DNA from: Yersinia nurmii
Lineage (GTDB): Bacteria; Pseudomonadota; Gammaproteobacteria; Enterobacterales; Enterobacteriaceae
Length of the DNA stretch: 64,000 bases
NCBI RefSeq assembly: GCF_001112925.1
Contig: NZ_CPYD01000001.1
Location: forward strand, 186,001 to 250,000
Reading direction: 5' to 3'
This document shows, in pieces, positions 1 through 9,904 of this stretch. The position numbers were made by a program, and so were the translations under genes. Numbering within the stretch: the first letter of the stretch is position 1; each line of letters opens with the position of its first letter. The notes under the pieces are model-generated. The model worked only from the letters and a program-made list of their open reading frames with translations, was not told the origin of the DNA and ran no database searches.

Positions 1-251
1 GCGTGTATGTTGGTGAGATAGTTGTGCCTATTCTGATGATTCTGGGGCTATTTACTCGTCCAGCGGCCTTTATTTATGCCGTTAACCTGCTGGTTGCCAC
101 TCTGATGGTCGGCACCGGTAAGTTCTTTACGCTAACCGACGTGGGTGCCTGGGGATTGGAAAACGAAGCGCTGTATTTCTTCGGCGGTATCATCATTATG
201 CTGTTGGGCAGCGGTCGTTACTCAATCACCAAAAACGAAGCCTACCGTTAA
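1..251 (+). CDS. DoxX family membrane protein, 3' end only
   Basis: The window opens inside this gene; only about 82 C-terminal residues are present and the real start lies upstream. The visible part has three hydrophobic segments, at roughly residues 5-20, 24-38 and 55-70, with the G-L-F-T-R-P turn and Y-S-I-T ending common in DoxX/YphA-type small inner membrane proteins of about 130-150 residues. These proteins are poorly characterised; some are linked to redox or thiol metabolism, but nothing here shows a specific role. A strong intrinsic terminator follows the stop. Family assignment is by recognition of the hydrophobic pattern and is moderately sure. Confidence 0.6.
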   Translation, partial: VYVGEIVVPILMILGLFTRPAAFIYAVNLLVATLMVGTGKFFTLTDVGAWGLENEALYFFGGIIIMLLGSGRYSITKNEAYR

Positions 252-294
252 TTCGAGTAAACTTCGGGAAATTTATTAGATTTAATCGCTATTC

Positions 295-327
295 CCGCGG
301 GGTGAACAATGCCCCGCGGCTATTTTA
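295..327 (+). terminator. Intrinsic terminator after the DoxX-like gene
   Basis: A perfect 8-bp stem (CCGCGGGG at 295-302, CCCCGCGG at 312-319) with a 9-nt loop is followed by a T-rich tract. It lies 44 bp after the stop codon at 251. Confidence 0.8.
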
Positions 328-650
328 TCGCGTTTGTATTCTTTTCCCCTGTCTGTACTTTCACACCTTCAAATATCGCTGTACTTTGATAACGCCTGTT
401 AGTCTTCCCGTTTTCAGCCGTACTCGTTCATCTTCCTTATTTTCTTATTCAAAAAATTTATATGCTTATTTCCAAATAATAAACCTGCTTTTCATTTTTA
501 TAAAAACCATTACCCAAATGGTTGATGTCTCTATTCAACAGGCGCATACTTAACAGGCTAATTATCTGCTTTTATGCTTTGCCATATTAACGCCCTCACC
601 ATGACGCTAAACCGTGCCGCAGAGCTAACACTTTCTTCTATCGGTAATTT
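328..650. other. AT-rich spacer before mdtG
   Basis: About 320 bases without a credible gene. An 83-codon frame at 302-553 starts inside the terminator stem and has low-complexity, phenylalanine-rich content, so I do not accept it as coding. The mdtG promoter should be here, but I see no site good enough to mark. Confidence 0.5.
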
Positions 651-1895
651 ATGACCTCGTCACCAGAACCTATTAACTGGAAACGGAACCTATTTGTCGC
701 CTGGCTGGGCTGTTTTCTGACCGGTGCTGCTTTCAGTCTGATCATGCCTTTTCTGCCTTTATACGTGGAAATCCTCGGCGTGACCGGTCATCAGGCGCTG
801 AATATGTGGTCCGGGTTGGTGTTCAGTATTACCTTCCTGTTTTCCGCCATTGCTTCGCCGTTTTGGGGCAATCTTGCCGACCGTAAAGGAAGAAAAATCA
901 TGCTGTTACGATCGGCATTAGGCATGAGTCTTGTGATGGTGTTAATGGGCGTGGCGCAAAATATCTGGCAATTTCTGGCGTTACGCGCCCTGCTGGGCCT
1001 GCTCGGTGGTTTTATTCCCAACGCCAATGCGCTAATTGCCACTCAGGTGCCACGACATAAAAGCGGTTGGGCGCTGGGCACACTGTCTACCGGTGGCGTC
1101 AGCGGCGCGTTAATTGGCCCGCTGATCGGGGGTTTACTGGCAGACAGCTACAGCCTGCGTCCGGTATTCTTTATTACCGCCGCCGTACTGTTCCTGTGCT
1201 TTGTTATGACATTACTGTGCGTTAAAGAGCAATTTACGCCGGTGCTGAAAAAAGACATGCTCAACGGACGGCAGGTTTTGCGATCGCTGAAAAATCCTAA
1301 ACTGGTGCTCAGCCTGTTTGTTACCACCATGATTATTCAGGTGGCAACCGGTTCTATCGCACCGATTCTGACCCTGTATGTCCGCGAGCTGGCGGGTGAT
1401 ATTCACAATCTGGCATTTGTCAGCGGAATGATTGCCTCGGTGCCTGGCGTTGCGGCATTAATCAGCGCCCCCAGACTGGGAAAACTCGGCGATAAAATCG
1501 GCCCCGAACGTATTCTTATTGCCATGCTGGCACTGTCGGTGTTGTTACTGATCCCAATGGCGTTGGTACAGACTCCGTGGCAATTGGCGGTATTACGCTT
1601 TCTGCTCGGTGCTACCGATGGCGCGCTACTGCCTGCAGTGCAAACATTACTGATTTATAATTGTACAAATCAGGTGGCTGGTCGAATTTTCAGCTACAAC
1701 CAATCATTTCGGGATGTTGGCAACGTCAGCGGCCCGCTACTGGGCGCCGCCGTTTCCGCCAGTTATGGCTTCCGCGCGGTATTCTGCGTCACCGCCGTGG
1801 TGGTGTTATTTAACGCATTTTACTCCTACTGGTGTCTGCAACGGCGACCAGCTCAGGCTGTGAAACAATCTACCAATCGTCAGGAAGATAGCTAA
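651..1895 (+). CDS. mdtG: MFS multidrug exporter MdtG
   Basis: A 414-residue, 12-segment drug:H+ antiporter of the inner membrane, close in sequence to E. coli MdtG (YceE, 408 aa). Near-identical blocks include I-N-W-K-R-N-L at the N terminus, the MFS loop motif [10 protein letters not shown] at about residues 77-86, and the TM5 stretch [10 protein letters not shown]. In E. coli, overexpression gives fosfomycin and deoxycholate resistance, and transcription responds to MarA/SoxS/Rob; I could not find a convincing marbox here. The Shine-Dalgarno is weak. yceK and the opg genes nearby match E. coli, where mdtG is also close to yceK and mdoH. Confidence 0.93.
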   Translation: MTSSPEPINWKRNLFVAWLGCFLTGAAFSLIMPFLPLYVEILGVTGHQALNMWSGLVFSITFLFSAIASPFWGNLADRKGRKIMLLRSALGMSLVMVLMGVAQNIWQFLALRALLGLLGGFIPNANALIATQVPRHKSGWALGTLSTGGVSGALIGPLIGGLLADSYSLRPVFFITAAVLFLCFVMTLLCVKEQFTPVLKKDMLNGRQVLRSLKNPKLVLSLFVTTMIIQVATGSIAPILTLYVRELAGDIHNLAFVSGMIASVPGVAALISAPRLGKLGDKIGPERILIAMLALSVLLLIPMALVQTPWQLAVLRFLLGATDGALLPAVQTLLIYNCTNQVAGRIFSYNQSFRDVGNVSGPLLGAAVSASYGFRAVFCVTAVVVLFNAFYSYWCLQRRPAQAVKQSTNRQEDS

Positions 1896-2469
1896 AACCA
1901 ACCACCAGATGAGCGCTAAATCTCTCTTCCTCAACGACAAAATTTTGCCGTGACTAAAATCACAGTTTATCGCTGACTTTCCTCTTATAAATGTCACTTA
2001 TACCTACTTAAAAAGTGGCTATCCCCCTTATTCCCCCCAAAACTGCCATTTTCCTCTCTTTCCAATAAAAAATAATTTACTCACTCAGAAAAAGGTGTAA
2101 GGTCGCCCTAAAAAAAACAGGCTAATCACTTGAAAAACAATAAATAAATTAGATTATTAGTCTCGAAATATGCACTGTGATTTCGTCATTAAAATCCACA
2201 TCCACCTACAGATATAAATCTAAAAAACGAGATGTATATCGACTTTTCGTCTAAATAATGGGATATAAGCACGGTAGAAAACCAAAATGACGTTATTATG
2301 GAGTTAAATCCTATTATAGAGAGTGTTAAATCGATTATTCATGAAATTAATGACTGCCCGATAACCTGACGATAACGGACGGCATTAACAGGGGAATAAG
2401 GCGTATTGAATCACTCATACCACAGCACAACAGCCCGACCTTAACAGGCGATTTCTATGGGAAGACTTT
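1896..2469. other. Long AT-rich spacer upstream of the POT transporter
   Basis: 574 bases with no open frame of gene-like composition. Runs of A/T-rich sequence and short imperfect repeats occur, but no clear terminator follows mdtG. A half CRP-like TGTGA element is present near 2175, but the partner half does not match, so no site is called. The length suggests a regulated promoter for the transporter downstream. Confidence 0.5.
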
Positions 2470-4002
2470 ATGCAATCCTCTAATACCAACAGTAGCCGGA
2501 CTTTCTTCGGCCATCCTTATCCTCTGAGTTCGCTATTCTTTACCGAGATGTGGGAGCGCTTCTCGTTTTATGGCATCCGTCCGCTGCTGATTCTGTTTAT
2601 GGCTGCTACGGTTTATGACGGTGGGTTAGGTTTACCGCGAGAAAATGCTTCCGCTATCGTCGGTATTTTTGCCGGTAGCCTGTATTTAGCTTCATTGCCC
2701 GGCGGCTGGCTAGCCGATAACTGGCTAGGCCAACAGCGCGCCGTTTGGTACGGCTCTATCCTGATTGCTATGGGGCACCTTTCCATCGCTTTATCCGCAT
2801 TCTTCGGTAATGACATGTTCTTTATTGGACTGGTCTTTATCGTATTGGGAACTGGCCTATTCAAAACCTGTATTTCCGTGATGGTCGGAACTTTATATAA
2901 GCCTGGCGATGCGCGCCGCGACGGCGGTTTTTCACTGTTTTATATGGGAATCAACATGGGTTCCTTTATTGCCCCGCTGCTCTCTGGCTGGCTATTACGC
3001 ACCCACGGCTGGCACTGGGGCTTCGGTATCGGCGGCGTCGGTATGCTGGTGGCATTATTAACCTTCCGCATGTTCGTGATTCCATCAATGACTCGCTACG
3101 ATGCCGAAGTTGGCATGGACTCCAGTTGGAACAGCCCGACCGTTCAACGTAAAAACGTCGGTAAATGGGTCTGCGCGGCGATGGTGGCATTGGCGGCGGT
3201 GGTAGTACTGGTCGCTCAAGGCATGATTGAAATCAATCCGGTACTGGTCGCCAGTAGTCTGGTGTACCTGATTGCCGCGTCCGTAACGCTGTATTTCGTC
3301 TATCTTTTCGCTTTTGCCGGTTTAAGCCGCAAAGACAAAGCTCGGTTGCTGGTGTGCTTTATCCTACTGGTCTCCGCCGCGTTCTTCTGGTCAGCCTTCG
3401 AGCAAAAACCGACGTCTTTCAACCTGTTCGCCAATGATTACACCGATCGTATGGTCATGGGCTTTGAAATTCCAACCGTATGGTTCCAGTCAATTAACGC
3501 CTTATTTATTATTCTGTTAGCGCCAATTTTCAGTTGGGCATGGCCCGCCCTGGCGAAGAAAAGCATTCGCCCAAGCAGCATAACCAAATTCGTCATCGGT
3601 ATTTTGTGCGCCGCTGCCGGTTTTGGTGTGATGATGCTGGCAGCGCAGCATGTGCTGGCCACCGGCGAAGGGGTTTCTCCCTTCTGGTTGGTAGGCAGTA
3701 TTCTAATGCTGACGCTGGGTGAGCTCTGCCTTAGCCCTATCGGGCTGGCGACGATGACATTGCTGGCACCAGACAGAATGCGTGGTCAGGTGATGGGGCT
3801 GTGGTTCTGTGCTTCCGCGCTGGGTAATCTGGCCGCAGGCCTGATTGGTGGGCACGTAAAAGCCGATCAGTTGGATATGCTGCCAACGCTGTTTGCCCGT
3901 TGCTCCATCGCATTAGTCATCTGCGCCGCTATCCTGATTCTGCTGATTGTGCCTATTCGTCGCATGATGAATAACACCCAAGGCGCTGAAAAAACCGCGT
4001 AA
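2470..4002 (+). CDS. Proton-dependent oligopeptide transporter (POT/PTR family)
   Basis: A 510-residue inner membrane protein with about 14 hydrophobic segments. The POT signature E-x-x-E-R is present early (T-E-M-W-E-R-F, about residues 18-24), as is the family block F-x-x-F-Y-M-G-I-N-M-G-S-F in TM5. Members import di- and tripeptides with protons. It is clearly diverged from E. coli DtpA-D, so I give no symbol and cannot say which substrates it prefers. A Shine-Dalgarno (GGGAAG) sits about 7 bases before the ATG, supporting this start. It is transcribed alone and closed by a terminator. E. coli has no transporter gene at this point. Confidence 0.85.
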   Translation: MQSSNTNSSRTFFGHPYPLSSLFFTEMWERFSFYGIRPLLILFMAATVYDGGLGLPRENASAIVGIFAGSLYLASLPGGWLADNWLGQQRAVWYGSILIAMGHLSIALSAFFGNDMFFIGLVFIVLGTGLFKTCISVMVGTLYKPGDARRDGGFSLFYMGINMGSFIAPLLSGWLLRTHGWHWGFGIGGVGMLVALLTFRMFVIPSMTRYDAEVGMDSSWNSPTVQRKNVGKWVCAAMVALAAVVVLVAQGMIEINPVLVASSLVYLIAASVTLYFVYLFAFAGLSRKDKARLLVCFILLVSAAFFWSAFEQKPTSFNLFANDYTDRMVMGFEIPTVWFQSINALFIILLAPIFSWAWPALAKKSIRPSSITKFVIGILCAAAGFGVMMLAAQHVLATGEGVSPFWLVGSILMLTLGELCLSPIGLATMTLLAPDRMRGQVMGLWFCASALGNLAAGLIGGHVKADQLDMLPTLFARCSIALVICAAILILLIVPIRRMMNNTQGAEKTA

Positions 4003-4027
4003 CTGGTCGGAATATACCTGATAAGAA

Positions 4028-4055
4028 AGCCAGCCTAATTTTCGGCTGGCTTTTT
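4028..4055. terminator. Intrinsic terminator between convergent genes
   Basis: A perfect 8-bp stem (AGCCAGCC at 4028-4035, GGCTGGCT at 4044-4051) is followed by TTTTT on the plus strand. It lies between the POT transporter and the convergent VOC gene and may serve both, though the U-tract is better on the plus strand. Confidence 0.85.
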
Positions 4056-4080
4056 ACTGCGCGCTCAGCTGCACTGCCGT

Positions 4081-4479
4081 TTACAGCGGCCACGCCCGTT
4101 GTTGCAACACGATGCGGTAGCCATCAACGTCTTCAAAAGTTTGACCACTGACGTCCCAATAGGGATTGTAGGACTCCACAATCTGAAAACCGGCTTTGAG
4201 CATTTGCTGACATTGTGTCGCCCATCTGTTTGGATCCGGAAGGTAAAAGACCAATAGAGTGTCTGCCGTTGGCGCGCGCCCAACGGAAGTACCGCGATGA
4301 TGCGTAAATTCCAGATGATAGCCATGATGCGGATGACCCAGAATCACACCATCAAAACCCTGATGGTCTGCAAAACGGCCCAGCACGTTAAACCCCAACC
4401 CCAAACGATACATTTCAGTGATAAAATCAAGATTATCTGTCGGTCTGGCTACGCGCATGACCGCATCAATAGGTAACAT
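4081..4479 (-). CDS. VOC superfamily (glyoxalase-like) protein, YycE type
   Basis: 132 residues that fit one vicinal-oxygen-chelate module pair: two beta-alpha-beta-beta-beta units, with conserved elements M-Y-R-x-x-L-G-F near residue 23, Y-H-L-E-F near 54 and F-E-D-x-D-G-Y-R-I-V-L near 115-125. The C-terminal F-x-D-x-D-G motif is typical of Bacillus YycE-like members. VOC proteins bind a metal and act as glyoxalases, dioxygenases or antibiotic-binding proteins; the reaction is not predictable here. The gene is divergent from a GNAT gene with only tens of bases between starts, so the two may share a control region. Confidence 0.8.
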   Translation of the reverse strand: MLPIDAVMRVARPTDNLDFITEMYRLGLGFNVLGRFADHQGFDGVILGHPHHGYHLEFTHHRGTSVGRAPTADTLLVFYLPDPNRWATQCQQMLKAGFQIVESYNPYWDVSGQTFEDVDGYRIVLQQRAWPL

Positions 4480-4536
4480 AATTTTCTCCCGTCCCCAAAC
4501 AGCATGGTTAACTCCAATAACTTAAAAGCGTGGTTA

Positions 4537-5091
4537 ATGATGAAGATCAGATTGGCTCACACTAATGACTATTCGGCAATCCTGCAATTACAGCAGGAAA
4601 ACATCCCTGAAAACCTGAGTGACGAGCAAAAAAAACAGGGATTTATCGTTTCCCGCATGGATGAGAAACAGTTAGCCGCGATAAATAATGATTTGGGCAT
4701 AATGGTGGCAGAAGATGAGAATGGCGAAGTCGCTGGTTTTGTCTGCATGATGAAAACCGATGCCCGACCGCGTCCGCCTGTGGTAGACGCAATGCTGGAA
4801 GCCCTGAGTCAGCAACGTTTTGAGGGTAAACCGCTGACCGAGCGGCGAGTGTTTCTCTATGGGCCGGTGTGCGTCGCTCAGAATAAACGCGGTCATGGCA
4901 TCGTTAGTAAGCTATTAGCTGCTGTAAAGCAACATACTCAGGCTAATTATGACGTCGGAGCGGCTTTTGTAGATGATGCCAATCCACATTCATTCGTGGT
5001 GCATGTAAAAGGATTACATATGACGCCAGTGGCAAACTTTACTTGTCACCAAAAAGGCTACAAATTGCTGGTTTTCCCGACAAAAAGCTAA
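4537..5091 (+). CDS. GNAT family N-acetyltransferase
   Basis: A GCN5-related acetyltransferase: an N-terminal R-L-A-H-T-N-D-Y-S-A-I-L start, a beta4 strand G-V-A-G-F-V-like region, and the acetyl-CoA loop R-G-H-G-I-V-S-K-L-L (about residue 130). It transfers an acyl group from CoA to an unknown amine. The frame opens at 4504 (195 codons), but paired ATGs at 4537 and 4540 begin a sequence that looks like the domain start (M-M-K-I-R-L-A), so I favour 4537. No start has a strong Shine-Dalgarno. It is divergent from the VOC gene and convergent with yceK, 8 bases apart. Substrate unknown. Confidence 0.78.
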   Translation: MMKIRLAHTNDYSAILQLQQENIPENLSDEQKKQGFIVSRMDEKQLAAINNDLGIMVAEDENGEVAGFVCMMKTDARPRPPVVDAMLEALSQQRFEGKPLTERRVFLYGPVCVAQNKRGHGIVSKLLAAVKQHTQANYDVGAAFVDDANPHSFVVHVKGLHMTPVANFTCHQKGYKLLVFPTKS

Positions 5092-5099
5092 GGCTGACG

Positions 5100-5363
5100 C
5101 TACTCGTAAGGGCCGTGCTGGGCGTCAAAAGGCAGCATAAAGGTATCAACAATCATGGAAAGAGGGACATCGAGTACCGTAATATATTTCCATGCTGAAT
5201 CTCTTACGTCCCACTGCACGCCCGGATAATATTGATTGCCGTGCCCGGCTCCCGGCACCGTGCGGCTGATAATGCTGCCGCAGCCGGATAGCGTCACAAT
5301 GCCCGTGAGAATCAGTAGCAAACGCAGGCTTTTTTTCAGTCCAATATCTAATATTTTCTTCAC
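5100..5363 (-). CDS. yceK: Lipoprotein YceK
   Basis: 87 residues with a basic N terminus, a hydrophobic stretch and lipobox L-S-G-C (Cys at about 28). The body (S-I-I-S-R-T-V-P-G, H-G-N-Q-Y-Y-P-G-V, ending H-G-P-Y-E) is almost the same as E. coli YceK (75 aa; function unknown, DUF1375). The extra N-terminal residues precede the hydrophobic core and may reflect a slightly different start. Its place next to opgH is the same as in E. coli. Confidence 0.92.
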   Translation of the reverse strand: MKKILDIGLKKSLRLLLILTGIVTLSGCGSIISRTVPGAGHGNQYYPGVQWDVRDSAWKYITVLDVPLSMIVDTFMLPFDAQHGPYE

Positions 5364-5464
5364 AGTATCAGGCTCGCCGGGTAATCAATTGTTGGCTAAG
5401 GTCGTTCATTTTAACCACATATTTGTTGGCCTATCCGTTCAAAAATCGGCGCGAAGTTATAACT

Positions 5465-5496
5465 CAAAACGGGCAATGCGCCTAACACATTGCCCG
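5465..5496 (-). terminator. Intrinsic terminator of the opgGH operon
   Basis: A perfect 9-bp stem (CGGGCAATG at 5470-5478, CATTGCCCG at 5488-5496) with a 9-nt loop. Read on the minus strand it is followed by TTTT and lies 30 bases beyond the opgH stop. Confidence 0.85.
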
Positions 5497-5525
5497 CTAT
5501 TATAGCTTATGGGTATTCCGCAGGA

Positions 5526-8087
5526 TTAGCTCGGCATTGCCTGCGGGTTACGCGGCAGGTGCTGGTAAAAATCAGCCCACTGCGCGTAAGCCGTTGGCTG
5601 CTGCCAAATCTTCTGGTGTAGACGGGAAATCATAACTGGATCGCTCAACAGCTCCAAACGTTGCAGCTTCTCAAGCTCCGCAGGCCCCCGACTCAACGCC
5701 TGATTCACCTGTCGCTCTCGCTCTTGCTCGATAATCTCTCTTGCCCGATGACGCGCCGTCGCCATTGCGCTTGCCAGTGCGTTATAAGACGGATTCATGA
5801 CCGCGTGCAGGAAGCCATCGGCCAAAGCCCGTTGGCGGTTAAGCTGGAGATATTCCTCAGTCGCGACCAATTCACGCGGTGGGTTATATTCCTCTGGTAT
5901 CAGGAACAATTTGGCGCGCTTACTGGCCATACCCAAAGTTCTGCGGCTAGACAGTACAGAAACCACCGGCGACAGAATCAGCGAGAATACGATCGGCGAC
6001 AGCCACCACAGGAAACGAAGATCCAGCCAGGCCACACCACCGGCCCAAATCAGCCCCAACAACAGCTGCGGCCCATGACGCACCAGTGCTTCGCTCCACG
6101 GCGTGGCGTCATCGTCCCGCTGCGGTGAGTTCCACTGAACCGACCAACCGAGAAAAGCGCTGACCACAAATACCGTGTGGAACAGCATACGGACCGGAGC
6201 CAGCAGCACCGAGAACAGCATTTCCAATAGCATTGAAAACAGTAGCCGAATACTGCCCCCGTATTCTTTCGCTCCTTTGGCCCAAATCAGAATGATGCTC
6301 AGCAATTTCGGCAGGAACAGTAATACCAAAGTGGTAGAGAACAGGCCAATCGCTAGCTCAGGCCGCCACTGCGGCCACACAGGAAATAACTGACGCGGCT
6401 GCAAGAAATACTGCGGCTCCATTAAGGTATGCACCACCTGTAACGCGGTGGACAGTACCAAAAACATAAACCACAGCGGCGCAGACAGATAAGACATCAC
6501 GCCAGTCAGGAACACCGCCCGGTGTACCGGATGCATACCTTTCACCAGAAACAGGCGGAAGTTCATCAGATTACCGTGGCACCAACGCCGATCGCGTTTT
6601 AGCTCGTCCAGCAGATTGGGCGGTAACTCTTCATAGCTACCCGGCAGATCGTAAGCGATCCACACACCCCAACCGGCGCGACGCATTAAAGCCGCCTCAA
6701 CGAAGTCATGGGACAAGATGGAACCAGCGAACGAACCTTCCCCCGGTAACGGTGCCAATGCACAATGCTCGATAAAGGGTTTCACACGGATAATCGCGTT
6801 ATGGCCCCAATAGTGAGATTCCCCCAGTTGCCAGTAATGCAGGCCGGCGGTAAACAGCGGGCCATAAACCCGGGTAGCAAACTGTTGCACCCGCGCATAC
6901 AGCGTATCCATGCCAGAGGCTTTTGGCGCTGACTGAATAATACCGGCGTTAGGGTTAGCGTCCATCAGACGAACCAGCCCAGTTAGGCACTCACCGCTCA
7001 TCACGCTATCGGCATCCAGAATCACCATATAGCTGTACTGCCCCCCCCAACGACGGCAGAAATCATCGATATTGCCACTTTTCCGTTTCACCCGACGGCG
7101 GCGGCGACGATAGAAAATCTTGCCGTGACCATCGACATCCCGGCACAACTCCAGCCAGGCTTTTTGTTCGGCCACGCAGATATCCGGATCGTAGCTGTCA
7201 CTTAATACGTAAATATCGAAATGTTCCAACTGCCCGGTCGCCGCCACCGATTCGTAAGTCGCTCGCAAACCGGCGAATACCCGCTCTACATCTTCATTAC
7301 AAATCGGCATGATCAACGCGGTACGATGCGCTGGATTCAGCGGTTCATTGCCCACTACGCTGGCAGAGATGCTGTATTTATCCTTGCCAATCAGCAGTTG
7401 AAGGAAGCCCATTAGAGCGGTCCAGAAACCGGCCGAGACCCAGCAGAATAAGACGGCAAACAGAATCAGAATGCCGGTTTGCAACAGATAAGGCAGCAGC
7501 TGCATCACCGATTGTTGCCAGTTTTGATTCCAGATTTCGATCGGATCGATCAGCGCCCAACCTTGATAAGGCAAAATGCTCTTCATATACACAGTGGCAA
7601 TACTGGTTTGTACCAATATCAGCACCAGCAGGATATAACGACGGATTGAACCCACCGCGCGCCATTTACGCTCGGCGTCCGCTTGTTCCGGCGTAGTCGA
7701 ACGTGAAACCGTGGTGCGACCGAGCAACGAATCCCAAAAGCGTGCCACCGGATTGGTGCGCCAGGCCTCCGGGAACATACGCGAGCGCACGATAGGCGGC
7801 GTGGCGCGAATAACAGTCCGCCCTTCCGCATCTACGGACAGTTTTTTACCGTCCTGCAATGCGTCTGGCCAAGCAGACAGCAAGCGAGCCTTAACCGACG
7901 CCAGCGCGGCATCGTTATCCACCGCGCTGTGCGGTTCCGACTGACCCGCCGCCAGTTGTTGATGCAACTGGGCCAGCGCGTCGTTATCGTTATCGGGCAA
8001 CGCCGTCCGCAATGCCCTCTGCTGCTCAACCGTCAGGGGCAAGGCGGCGAGGTAATCCTGTAATGGACTCTGAGTTGACTTATTCAT
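5526..8087 (-). CDS. opgH: Glucans biosynthesis glucosyltransferase OpgH
   Basis: 853 residues (E. coli 847). This inner membrane GT2 enzyme polymerises UDP-glucose into the beta-1,2 backbone of osmoregulated periplasmic glucans and moves it across the membrane; in E. coli it also inhibits FtsZ when UDP-glucose is high. Visible: N-terminal cytosolic region, two membrane segments near 150-215, the GT2 domain with D-A-D (V-I-L-D-A-D-S-V-M), the acceptor motif R-D-R-R-W (Q-x-x-R-W equivalent), then a cluster of membrane helices from about 510. The start overlaps the end of opgG by 8 bases, so translation is probably coupled. Confidence 0.96.
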   Translation of the reverse strand: MNKSTQSPLQDYLAALPLTVEQQRALRTALPDNDNDALAQLHQQLAAGQSEPHSAVDNDAALASVKARLLSAWPDALQDGKKLSVDAEGRTVIRATPPIVRSRMFPEAWRTNPVARFWDSLLGRTTVSRSTTPEQADAERKWRAVGSIRRYILLVLILVQTSIATVYMKSILPYQGWALIDPIEIWNQNWQQSVMQLLPYLLQTGILILFAVLFCWVSAGFWTALMGFLQLLIGKDKYSISASVVGNEPLNPAHRTALIMPICNEDVERVFAGLRATYESVAATGQLEHFDIYVLSDSYDPDICVAEQKAWLELCRDVDGHGKIFYRRRRRRVKRKSGNIDDFCRRWGGQYSYMVILDADSVMSGECLTGLVRLMDANPNAGIIQSAPKASGMDTLYARVQQFATRVYGPLFTAGLHYWQLGESHYWGHNAIIRVKPFIEHCALAPLPGEGSFAGSILSHDFVEAALMRRAGWGVWIAYDLPGSYEELPPNLLDELKRDRRWCHGNLMNFRLFLVKGMHPVHRAVFLTGVMSYLSAPLWFMFLVLSTALQVVHTLMEPQYFLQPRQLFPVWPQWRPELAIGLFSTTLVLLFLPKLLSIILIWAKGAKEYGGSIRLLFSMLLEMLFSVLLAPVRMLFHTVFVVSAFLGWSVQWNSPQRDDDATPWSEALVRHGPQLLLGLIWAGGVAWLDLRFLWWLSPIVFSLILSPVVSVLSSRRTLGMASKRAKLFLIPEEYNPPRELVATEEYLQLNRQRALADGFLHAVMNPSYNALASAMATARHRAREIIEQERERQVNQALSRGPAELEKLQRLELLSDPVMISRLHQKIWQQPTAYAQWADFYQHLPRNPQAMPS

Positions 8088-9648
8088 CGGCAGGTAGCTG
8101 ATAGCTCCAGGTTTCTGTCAGGGTTTTGTCACCGTTGACCAGCGCTGCGCGCATTTCGATCGGTTTCTTCTCGTCTTTTATTTTGACCCGCAGCGTCAAA
8201 CGCCAGCCTTTGGTTTCCGGGTTATAACGCACACTGTTTTCCAGCAGTTCGCCGTTATCACCAACGCTGACCTGAGAAGCCAGCGATACATTCGGATCTA
8301 ATGAGCTTAATACCGGTCCGATAAAATCAACCAGGAAGGCCACGCTGCCGTCCGGTTCTCGAATCAAATTCGACTGTTTCACATCGCCGGTAGAACGTAA
8401 GGTTTGTTTGACATAACCCACGTCGTCCGAATGAAGTTTGTCTTCATCGCGGGTAAAGTGCAGACGATAATTAAGATCCAGCGAATGCTTAGCATCTGGC
8501 AGTACGTCTGGCGTCCAGAACGCCACAATATTGTCGTTAGTTTCATCCGCCGTTGGTATTTCCACCAGCTCGACCTTACCTTTCCCCCAATCCCCCCGCG
8601 GTTCTACCCAGGCACTTGGGCGCAGATCGTAGCGGTCGTCCAAATCTTCATACTGAGAGAAAGCACGGCCACGTTGCAATAAACCAAATCCCTTCGGATT
8701 TTCAACGGTGTAGGTGCTAATAGACAGATGTTTTGGATTATTCAGCGGACGCCAGATCCATTCACCATTGCCCGCGTGAATAGATAAGCCGTTGGAATCA
8801 TGTAGAGCCGGACGGTAATTCAATACCTTAGAAGGCTGATTCGGCCCGAACAGGAACATGCTGGTAAGTGGTGCAATGCCCAGTTTGGCGACTTTGTCGC
8901 GCAGGAATACCTTAGCCTGCACATCAATAGTGGTATCTCGGCCCGGATAAACGGTAAAGCGGTAAGCTCCGGTAGCGCGCGGAGAATCCAGTAGCGCGTA
9001 AATCACTAAATGTTTGTCGTTAGGCTTAGGTCGTTCAATCCAGAACTCACGAAAACGAGGGAATTCCTCACCGGAAGACAAAGCGGTATCAATCGCCAAC
9101 CCGCGCGCAGACAGGCCATAAACCTGCCCTTTGCCAATCACGCGGAAATAGCTGGCACCCAGCAGACTCATGACTTCGTCGTTTTTATCGGCTTTATTCA
9201 GTGGATAAAGCACCTTGAAACCTGCAAAACCGAGGTTTTTCACCGAGTCAGGATCGTGCTTTACCGAACCAAAATTAAAGTAATCCGGACTGTACTTAAT
9301 CGGTGTAACGCTTTTGGCAGTAATCTCATTGATTTGCACCGGCGTATCGAAGTACATACCCTGATGATAAAACTCTAACTTAAAAGGTGTTTTCAGCTTA
9401 TTCCAATAGGACTTATCGTGATTGAACTGAATTTGCTGATAATCGGCGAATTTCATCTCGCGGAATTGCGAAGGAAGGTTACTCTTAGGGGCATCAAAAC
9501 TTTTATCCGCCAGATTTTGGGCTTTTTTTGCCACGTCATCCAAAGTAAAAGCTGAAACCGAACAAGAGAATAAAGATAACAAAATAGCAACGCTCAGCCA
9601 TTTAGCGCGATTCGCATTCTGGCTTTTCGATAAAATATTAACTGGCAC
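8080..9648 (-). CDS. opgG: Periplasmic glucan biosynthesis protein OpgG
   Basis: 522 residues (E. coli 511). It has an N-terminal signal peptide (basic start, hydrophobic core at about 17-30, cleavage likely after V-S-A). The mature protein is the two-domain OpgG/MdoG beta-sandwich that branches or modifies the glucan backbone in the periplasm. It is the first gene of opgGH; the promoter lies in the 256-base gap shared with the divergent opgC. An alternative shorter start would still keep the signal peptide. Confidence 0.96.
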   Translation of the reverse strand: MPVNILSKSQNANRAKWLSVAILLSLFSCSVSAFTLDDVAKKAQNLADKSFDAPKSNLPSQFREMKFADYQQIQFNHDKSYWNKLKTPFKLEFYHQGMYFDTPVQINEITAKSVTPIKYSPDYFNFGSVKHDPDSVKNLGFAGFKVLYPLNKADKNDEVMSLLGASYFRVIGKGQVYGLSARGLAIDTALSSGEEFPRFREFWIERPKPNDKHLVIYALLDSPRATGAYRFTVYPGRDTTIDVQAKVFLRDKVAKLGIAPLTSMFLFGPNQPSKVLNYRPALHDSNGLSIHAGNGEWIWRPLNNPKHLSISTYTVENPKGFGLLQRGRAFSQYEDLDDRYDLRPSAWVEPRGDWGKGKVELVEIPTADETNDNIVAFWTPDVLPDAKHSLDLNYRLHFTRDEDKLHSDDVGYVKQTLRSTGDVKQSNLIREPDGSVAFLVDFIGPVLSSLDPNVSLASQVSVGDNGELLENSVRYNPETKGWRLTLRVKIKDEKKPIEMRAALVNGDKTLTETWSYQLPADE

Positions 9649-9904
9649 AATTCCCCCTTTACGGGTAATTAAATTCTTAAAGACATTTTAATGGATTATC
9701 CTGTCTGGCGACAATATGATAAATCCTGATTTCATGTTTATGGCTATTGTTTAAACGACGAACTAAGCATTAAGCCTAGCAAGCCTCATTGCAATAGGCT
9801 ATGGAAAAATAATAAACCTTATAGTAGGGTTTTACATTCCGTCTTAGCCAGTGCCGATAAAATAAGCGCGTTATTCTCACAATTATAACAACTAGCGAAT
9901 ATCT
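9649..9904. promoter_or_regulatory. Divergent control region opgG / opgC
   Basis: 256 bases between two divergent starts. In E. coli opgGH is osmotically controlled; by position the promoters for both directions must be here. I do not see a promoter pair clear enough to place. Confidence 0.5.

Noticed and set aside
302-553. 83-codon plus-strand frame before mdtG
   Set aside because: It begins inside the terminator stem, has no ribosome site and a low-complexity composition.
2170-2200. CRP-like site upstream of the POT transporter
   Set aside because: Only one TGTGA half matches; the second half and spacing are wrong.
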